Source of the DNA: Demequinaceae bacterium UBA4004 | GTDB lineage: Bacteria; Actinomycetota; Actinomycetes; Actinomycetales; Demequinaceae | NCBI GenBank assembly: GCA_002384765.1 | Contig: DGBM01000052.1 | Span: 20,557-32,859, forward strand | Length of the DNA stretch: 12,303 nucleotides | Direction of reading: 5' to 3' | Shown here: positions 7,449 through 12,303 of the stretch, piece by piece | Numbering within the stretch: the first letter of the stretch is position 1 | How the letters are laid out: every line of letters begins with the position of its first letter | Made by a program: the position numbers and the translations under genes | Notes under the pieces: generated by a model | Database searches by the model: none | The model's input: only the letters and a program-made list of their open reading frames with translations | Told to the model about the DNA's origin: nothing

Positions 7449-8356
7449 GCGCGTGTGTACCTCCCCAGGGTGGCCAGCGACGCCACGGCCGCCAACGCCA
7501 CCGCAATAGCAAGGAGCCACGGCGCGACGGTCAGAACGTCGTCTCCACTGATGTAATCGACAAAAGTTACCGATCCCCTGAGCCAGTCTTCGACCAGGTA
7601 TCGCACGGACAGCCACAGACCCGAGGCCGCGATCACGGCCCCCACTGTTGCGGCTACCGCGCCCTCAAGCATAAAGGGCATCTGAATCAGGCCCCGGGAG
7701 GCGCCCACCATCCTCATGATATTCGTCTCCCGGCGTCGACTGAGCGCGCTCAAACGAATCGTGGTGGTGATGAGCAACACCGCCGCAAGCAACATCACGG
7801 CGGCGAGGCCCGCGGCGATGAAGGTGGCGGCGTTGAGCAGGCTGAAAAGCCCCTTGAAGATCTCGCGTTGGTCCTGCACCTCGTCGACTCCAGGCAGGCC
7901 CTTCACGGCGTCGGCGACCACCTCGAATTGCTCGGGGTCGGCGAGCTTCACCCGGAAACTTGCCTGCATGCCGTCGGCCGTCAGGAGTGCGAAGCGGTTA
8001 TCGGTGTCGCGCGACCGCAGCTTCGCAAAGGCCTGCTCGCGCGATTCGTACGTGACCTTCTCCACCAAGGGGGCGACCGAACCTTCGGTGAGGACGCTCC
8101 GAATCGACTGCTCCTGCGCGGTGGTGGCGCGGCCCGCCGCGCACTGCACGTGTCGCGACTGCTCCGGACACAGGAAGACCGAGACCTCGACCTTGCCGTA
8201 CCAATCGTCCTTGAGCTTGTCGACCTGCATCTGGGTGAGCGCGGCGGCGCCCACAAACGTGAGGGACACGAACGTCACGAGCACCACCGACAGGGCCATC
8301 GTGCCGTTGCGACGCAAGCCGTTGAAGACCTCACCAAAGATGAATCTCAGTCTCAT
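7445..8356 (-). CDS. ftsX: Cell division protein FtsX, permease-like subunit
   Basis: A 303-residue membrane protein of normal FtsX length. TM1 is at about 20-41, a large extracytoplasmic loop at about 45-165, TM2 near 170-198, TM3 near 222-250 and TM4 near 277-297. The segment between TM2 and TM3 contains the family pattern [14 protein letters not shown] (208-220). FtsX passes the ATPase state of FtsE through the membrane to a peptidoglycan hydrolase outside rather than moving a solute. Cys63 and Cys72 in the first loop are close enough to form a disulfide. The ATG at 8356 overlaps the ftsE stop codon by 4 bases, and a GGAG lies 8 bases upstream. It overlaps the following hydrolase gene in the same way, so the three proteins are probably made in a coupled fashion. 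Confidence 0.95.
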   Translation of the reverse strand: MRLRFIFGEVFNGLRRNGTMALSVVLVTFVSLTFVGAAALTQMQVDKLKDDWYGKVEVSVFLCPEQSRHVQCAAGRATTAQEQSIRSVLTEGSVAPLVEKVTYESREQAFAKLRSRDTDNRFALLTADGMQASFRVKLADPEQFEVVADAVKGLPGVDEVQDQREIFKGLFSLLNAATFIAAGLAAVMLLAAVLLITTTIRLSALSRRRETNIMRMVGASRGLIQMPFMLEGAVAATVGAVIAASGLWLSVRYLVEDWLRGSVTFVDYISGDDVLTVAPWLLAIAVALAAVASLATLGRYTRA

Positions 8357-9063
8357 ACGGAGGTCTCCGCCCCGTACACGCCGCGGTCCTGGTCCCGAAT
8401 GAGCTGTCCGCCCTTGAGTTCGATCACGCGCTTGCGCATCTGGTCCACGATCTCGTCATCGTGCGTCGCCATCAGCACCGTCGTGCCTGTCCGGTTGATG
8501 CGGTCCAGCAGCCGCATGATGCCGACGGACGTGCCCGGGTCAAGGTTTCCCGTGGGCTCGTCGCACAGCAAGATCGGGGGGTGGTTCACCACAGCGCGGG
8601 CAATGGCCACACGCTGCTGCTCGCCGCCCGACAGCTCGTGAGGCATGCGCTTCTCCTTGCCCGCGAGGCCCACGAGCTCCAGGGTCTCGGGCACCATCGA
8701 GTGCACATGGTGGCGCTTCTTGCCGATCACCTCCAGGCCAAAGGCGACGTTGTCGAAAACGGTCTTGTTGGGCAGCAGGCGGAAGTCCTGGAACACGGCT
8801 CCGATCTCGCGCCGCAGGTGAGGCACGCGCCAGTTCGACAGCTTGTTGAGGTGGCGGCCGGCCACGTGGACGTCGCCCGAGGTGGGCCGCTCCTCGCGCA
8901 GGATCAACTTGAGGAACGTCGACTTTCCCGAGCCTGAAGACCCCACAAGGAACACGAAGTCACCGCGCTCAATCTCGACGGAGATGTCGTCGAGCGCGGG
9001 GCGGGCTCCTCGGGCGTAGACCTTGGAGACGTTATCGAGTCGGATCACGGCAGCCTTGGGCAT
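8353..9063 (-). CDS. ftsE: Cell division ATP-binding protein FtsE
   Basis: An ABC ATPase of 236 residues from the ATG at 9063. Visible motifs in this numbering: Walker [10 protein letters not shown] (41-49), Q-loop Gln92 (FQDFRLLP), signature LSGGEQQ (144-150), Walker B ILLCDEPT (164-171) with Glu169, and H-loop His201 (ATHDDEI). The segment DEPTGNLDP and the C-terminal [14 protein letters not shown] are typical of FtsE. It sits on the cytoplasmic face with FtsX and couples ATP hydrolysis to activation of the septal hydrolase encoded two genes downstream. The start is uncertain. An ATG at 9090 adds nine residues without a ribosome binding site. A GTG at 9048 ([11 protein letters not shown]) matches where most homologues begin and has AAGG 7 bases upstream. 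No prfB-like gene, a frequent neighbour, lies upstream in this window. Confidence 0.95.
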   Translation of the reverse strand: MPKAAVIRLDNVSKVYARGARPALDDISVEIERGDFVFLVGSSGSGKSTFLKLILREERPTSGDVHVAGRHLNKLSNWRVPHLRREIGAVFQDFRLLPNKTVFDNVAFGLEVIGKKRHHVHSMVPETLELVGLAGKEKRMPHELSGGEQQRVAIARAVVNHPPILLCDEPTGNLDPGTSVGIMRLLDRINRTGTTVLMATHDDEIVDQMRKRVIELKGGQLIRDQDRGVYGAETSV

Positions 9064-9115
9064 GGGGGGTCTTACCCACGCCTCTCGCATCGTAAGTATG
9101 CAATCTGCGCGATCC

Positions 9116-9161
9116 GGGGAGGGCGCGCCGCCGGGTCGTGTCGTGCACGGGCACCCTCCCC
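9116..9161 (-). terminator. GC-rich inverted repeat between gabD and ftsE
   Basis: Positions 9116-9126 and 9151-9161 pair over 11 bases with one G-U wobble, around a 24-base loop. On the minus strand it lies 57 bases after the gabD stop and about 50 bases before ftsE. There is no T-tract, but the stem is strong enough to act as a terminator or an RNA 3'-end barrier dividing the GABA cluster from the division operon. A second 8-bp inverted repeat (9133-9140 with 9201-9208) crosses it. Confidence 0.4.
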
Positions 9162-9218
9162 AGCGAACGCGTCCCGGCCCGATGCGGTGAGCGACGGTCC
9201 CACGACCCCGCGCGGGTG

Positions 9219-10583
9219 TTACGGTGCGACGCGAATGAGCTTCTTGTTGACGAACTCGTCGGCGGCCAGCAGCCCCATCTCGCGGGACGTGCCGGAGCGC
9301 TTGACCCCGCCGAACGGAAGCTCGGGGCTGTCCGCGAGCACCAGGTTGACGTAGACCATGCCGGCCTCGATCTTGTCCGCCACACGATCGGCCTGTGCGG
9401 GGTCCGTGGTGTACAGATACGACCCCAAGCCGAAATTGGTGGCGTTCGCCAGCTCCACCGCCTCGTCTTCGCTCGACACCTTGTAGACCACTGCGGCCGG
9501 GCCGAACAGCTCCTCGCCAAAGACGTCCATGTCCTTGGTGACGCCCGTCAGTACCGTCGGCTCGTAGTACGCCCCGTCGCGGTTTCCGCCCGCCACCAGG
9601 GTCGCGCCCTGAGCGATAGCGGACTTGACCTGCTGCTCGAGGCCCTCAGCCGCGGCCACCGAGCACAACGGTCCCAGCACGGTGTCGTCGGCAAAGGGAT
9701 CGCCCATCGTGCACGCCGTCATGGCCGCCGTGAACTTCTCGACGAACTCGTCGTACAACTCATCGATGATGATGAACCTCTTGGGCGCGTTGCACGACTG
9801 ACCGTTGTTGTCCATGCGAGCCTCGACGGCGCCCTCGACGGTGGCGTCCATGTCATGGGTGGACAGCACGATGAACGGGTCGGAGCCGCCCAGCTCGAGT
9901 GCGACCTTCTTGAGGTTGCGGCCCGCGAGCTCCGCCACCGCGGCACCCGCGCGCTCCGAGCCCGTCACGGAGACGCCGCGGACGCGCGGGTCGGCGATGA
10001 TCTGTGCGATCTGGTCCTTTGACGCGTAGAGGTTCTGGAAGGCGCCCTCGGGGAAGCCCGCGTCGCGGTGCATCGCGGCAATGGCGGCCGACGATTCGGG
10101 GCATTGTGACGCGTGCTTGAGCAGGATCGTGTTGCCGACCACCAGGTTGGGCGCGGAGAAACGTGCCACCTGGTAGTACGGGAAGTTCCAGGGCATCACG
10201 CCGAGCAGGACACCCAACGGAGACCGGCGAATGACCGCCGTGCCCTCGGCCAGGATGTCCAGGGGCGTGTCCCCCGTGATCTTGTCCCAGTTGTCCGCGT
10301 AGTATTCCGTGATGTCGGCGGCGAAGTCCACTTCACCCAGTGCCGCGGCAAGCGGCTTGCCCATCTCGCGCACGATGATCGCGGCCAGCTCGTCCCGGCG
10401 CTCCCTGTGCAGTTGGGCGAGCCTGCGGACCAACTCGGCGCGTTCTTGAGGACCGGTTGATGCCCACCCGCGATAGGCCGCATCGGCGGCGCCGATCGCG
10501 ACGTCGACGGCCGAGTCCTCCATCGTCGGATAGTTGGCTTCGGTTTCGCCCGTCGCCGGGTTGACCACCGCATATGCACTCAT
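9219..10583 (-). CDS. gabD: Succinate-semialdehyde dehydrogenase (NAD(P)+), GabD1/YneI-like
   Basis: A 454-residue aldehyde dehydrogenase, full length for the short GabD1/Sad group. The active-site set is present: Asn133 (PWNFPYY), Lys156 (LLKHAS), Glu230 (ALELGGSDP) and nucleophile Cys264 (NNGQSC). The C-terminal [15 protein letters not shown] motif is intact. The enzyme oxidises succinic semialdehyde to succinate in the cytoplasm, feeding the TCA cycle; the sequence alone does not settle NAD versus NADP. The ATG at 10583 has AAGGAG ending 4 bases upstream. It follows gabT after 64 bases on the same strand, which makes the GABA-shunt role much more likely than a generic aldehyde dehydrogenase. 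Other short-chain semialdehydes remain possible substrates. Confidence 0.88.
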   Translation of the reverse strand: MSAYAVVNPATGETEANYPTMEDSAVDVAIGAADAAYRGWASTGPQERAELVRRLAQLHRERRDELAAIIVREMGKPLAAALGEVDFAADITEYYADNWDKITGDTPLDILAEGTAVIRRSPLGVLLGVMPWNFPYYQVARFSAPNLVVGNTILLKHASQCPESSAAIAAMHRDAGFPEGAFQNLYASKDQIAQIIADPRVRGVSVTGSERAGAAVAELAGRNLKKVALELGGSDPFIVLSTHDMDATVEGAVEARMDNNGQSCNAPKRFIIIDELYDEFVEKFTAAMTACTMGDPFADDTVLGPLCSVAAAEGLEQQVKSAIAQGATLVAGGNRDGAYYEPTVLTGVTKDMDVFGEELFGPAAVVYKVSSEDEAVELANATNFGLGSYLYTTDPAQADRVADKIEAGMVYVNLVLADSPELPFGGVKRSGTSREMGLLAADEFVNKKLIRVAP

Positions 10584-10647
10584 GGTTCTCCTTGTCGTCC
10601 CACTCGCTCGGCAGGAATCATCGTGTACTTGGTTGACAGGTGTGTAT

Positions 10648-12003
10648 CTATGCCCCCGCGAGGGCGGCCTCCACCACGTCGAGGCCTTCGTTCAGCAGAT
10701 CGTCGCCTATCGACAGCGGAGGCAGGAACCGGATCACATTGCCGTAGGTGCCGCACGTGAGCACGATAACTCCCTGAGCGATCGCGCTCTTGGCGACCGC
10801 GCCAGCCAGGGCCGCGTCGGGCTCTCCTGTCGCGGGGTCGACCAACTCGATCGCCACCATGGCGCCCTTGCCGCGCACGTCTCCGACGCGGGGGTCGGCC
10901 GCCTGCATCGCCGCGAGACGCCTGAGCACCAGGTCACCGATCTCGCGGGCCCGCTCGACCAGTCCGTCATGTTCAAACGCATCGATCGCGGCGAGCGCGG
11001 CGGCGCACGCGATGGGATTGCCTCCGTACGTGCCGCCAAGGCCGCCGACGTGTGTCGCGTCCATGATCTCCGCCCGACCGGTCACCGCGGCCAGGGGTAG
11101 CCCGCCCGCGATTCCCTTCGCGGTGGTGATCAGGTCGGGGACGATTCCCAACACCTCGCTCGCGAACATCGCGCCCGTGCGCGCAAAACCCGTCTGGATC
11201 TCGTCGGCGATGAACACGACGCCGCTTGCGGTGCACCACGCGGAGATGGCCTCCAGGAAGCCCTCGGCGGGAACGATGAATCCGCCCTCGCCCTGGATCG
11301 GCTCGATCAGCACGGCGGCCAAGTTGGCCGCGCCCACCTGCTTCTCGATCACGGAGATCGCCTTCGCCGCGGCGTCCGCTCCACTGAGCCCGTCGCGGTA
11401 GGGGTACGACATCGGCGCCCTGTAGATCTCGGCAGCGAACGGTCCGAAGCCGCTCTTGTACGGCATCGACTTGGCGGTCAACGCCATCGTGAGGTTGGTG
11501 CGCCCGTGATACGCGTGGTCGAAGGCGACCACGGCGGATTTGCCCGTGAACTTGCGCGCGATCTTGACCGCGTTCTCGACCGCCTCGGCACCGGAGTTGA
11601 ACAGCGCGGACTTCTTGGGGAAGTCGCCGGGCGTCACCCGGTTGAGGGCCTCTGCCACCGCCACGTAGCCCTCGTAGGGAGAGACCATGAAGCACGTGTG
11701 GGTGAAACGCGCCGCCTGATCCTGAATCGCGGCCACCACGGCGGGGTGGGAGTTGCCCACGCCCGTCACCGCAATTCCGGACCCGAGGTCGATGAACGAG
11801 TTGCCGTCGGCGTCGACAACGACTCCGCCACCCGCCGCCACGGCACTGATCGGCGCGGTGTGCCCCACGCCCGCGGCAACGGCGGCGGCCTTACGGTCCA
11901 TCAGTTCCTGGGAGCGCGGACCGGGGATCGCGGTGACCAGCCTGCGCTCTTGGGGAAGGGAGGGCCCACCCACCACGACGGGTGTCGAATCGATTGTGGT
12001 CAT
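10648..12003 (-). CDS. gabT: 4-aminobutyrate--2-oxoglutarate transaminase
   Basis: A 451-residue class III PLP aminotransferase of normal GabT length. Visible landmarks: FNSGAEAVENAVKIAR (135-150, cofactor phosphate binding), FDHAYHGRTN (161-170), FIADEIQTGFARTG with PLP-contacting Asp267, and TTAKGIAGGLPL with Schiff-base Lys296. It transfers the amino group of GABA to 2-oxoglutarate, giving succinic semialdehyde, which the downstream gabD product oxidises. The family also acts on 5-aminovalerate and related omega-amino acids. The ATG at 12003 lacks a good ribosome binding site. Instead a TAGGCT hexamer ends 8 bases before it, so a leaderless transcript is possible. A second aminotransferase gene ends 51 bases upstream, and the three genes probably form one catabolic operon. 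Confidence 0.92.
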   Translation of the reverse strand: MTTIDSTPVVVGGPSLPQERRLVTAIPGPRSQELMDRKAAAVAAGVGHTAPISAVAAGGGVVVDADGNSFIDLGSGIAVTGVGNSHPAVVAAIQDQAARFTHTCFMVSPYEGYVAVAEALNRVTPGDFPKKSALFNSGAEAVENAVKIARKFTGKSAVVAFDHAYHGRTNLTMALTAKSMPYKSGFGPFAAEIYRAPMSYPYRDGLSGADAAAKAISVIEKQVGAANLAAVLIEPIQGEGGFIVPAEGFLEAISAWCTASGVVFIADEIQTGFARTGAMFASEVLGIVPDLITTAKGIAGGLPLAAVTGRAEIMDATHVGGLGGTYGGNPIACAAALAAIDAFEHDGLVERAREIGDLVLRRLAAMQAADPRVGDVRGKGAMVAIELVDPATGEPDAALAGAVAKSAIAQGVIVLTCGTYGNVIRFLPPLSIGDDLLNEGLDVVEAALAGA

Positions 12004-12054
12004 GCGCGTGAGCCTATTCCGGTTGGGGGTGCAGTGAAAGGGGGTGAGTGAGGC

Positions 12055-12303
12055 TCAAGCGATCGCCGCGTCTACGGAGGTCAAGGCGGCGTCGATGATC
12101 GCGAGACCCCTGCGTAGCTCTTCCTCGGTGATGACCAGCGGGGGGCACACGTGGGTGCGGTTGAAGTGAGCGAACGGCCACAGTCCCGATGCCTTGCATG
12201 CCGCCACGAAGGCCGCCATCGGTGCGGCGTCGGCGCCCGATGCGTTGAACGGGACCAAAGGCTCCCGCGTGGACTTGTCCTTGACCAGTTCGATCGCCCA
12301 GAA
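12055..12303 (-). CDS. Class III PLP aminotransferase, C-terminal part (omega-amino acid or diamine type)
   Basis: Only the last 82 residues are in the window; the frame is open through the right edge, so the start lies outside. The visible part begins FWAIELVKDKSTREPLVP, continues with NASG and GLWPFAHFNRTHVCPPLVI, and ends with EEELRRGLAIIDAAL. This is the small-domain end of class III aminotransferases, often labelled aspartate aminotransferase family or omega-amino acid--pyruvate aminotransferase. The active-site Lys and Asp are not covered. It is distinct from GabT at the C-terminus. Its place ahead of gabT and gabD suggests a role in a related amine, such as beta-alanine, putrescine or taurine-like substrates; this is inference from context. 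Confidence 0.8.
   Translation of the reverse strand, partial: FWAIELVKDKSTREPLVPFNASGADAAPMAAFVAACKASGLWPFAHFNRTHVCPPLVITEEELRRGLAIIDAALTSVDAAIA

Noticed and set aside
7449..7616. N-terminal extension of the M23 hydrolase frame
   Set aside because: It lies within ftsX coding sequence, is Arg-rich and would bury the signal peptide; the ATG at 7448 at the ATGA overlap is the better start.
7424..8641. 405-codon plus-strand frame opposite ftsX and ftsE
   Set aside because: Antisense to two conserved genes; low-complexity Arg/His-rich translation.
9142..9149. Palindrome CGTGCACG in the gabD-ftsE spacer
   Set aside because: Short and GC-rich, so expected by chance; it is part of the loop of a stronger inverted repeat and has no regulator nearby.

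Overview
The window is GC-rich DNA from an actinobacterium (Actinomycetota). The gene order ftsE-ftsX-secreted M23 peptidase-smpB and the protein styles fit the Micrococcales best; this is an inference from order and composition, because no rRNA or other marker gene is present. Coding density is high. I see no tRNA, rRNA, tmRNA, CRISPR array, insertion sequence or attachment site.

Left part (1-3650). The first ~400 bases hold no convincing intact gene, only a possible decayed membrane-protein fragment. A TetR-family repressor (minus strand) is then transcribed divergently from a large MMPL/RND-type membrane exporter (plus strand). The 112-bp spacer contains a perfect 12-bp palindrome overlapping the -35 element of the best exporter promoter, so this looks like a self-contained repressor/exporter module with unknown substrate.

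Middle part (3655-9090, all minus strand). In transcription order: ftsE and ftsX (divisome ABC-type complex), a secreted coiled-coil/LytM (M23) peptidoglycan hydrolase with intact zinc ligands, smpB (trans-translation), and a DUF2207 membrane protein with a glycine tail. ftsE/ftsX and ftsX/hydrolase each overlap by 4 bases (ATGA), which argues for coupled translation. The simplest reading is that FtsEX uses ATP hydrolysis in the cytoplasm to control the secreted hydrolase through its coiled coil during septal wall splitting.

Right part (9219-12303, all minus strand). A GABA/omega-amino-acid catabolic cluster runs from a class III aminotransferase cut by the window edge, through gabT (4-aminobutyrate transaminase), to gabD (succinate-semialdehyde dehydrogenase). 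Together GabT and GabD convert GABA to succinate. A GC-rich inverted repeat lies between gabD and ftsE and may separate the two transcription units.

Most of the window is well-known gene families. The best leads are the operator-like palindrome, the exporter's coiled-coil loop, the catalytically complete FtsEX-linked hydrolase, and non-coding hairpins at the operon borders. I did not find strong evidence for a wholly new system.
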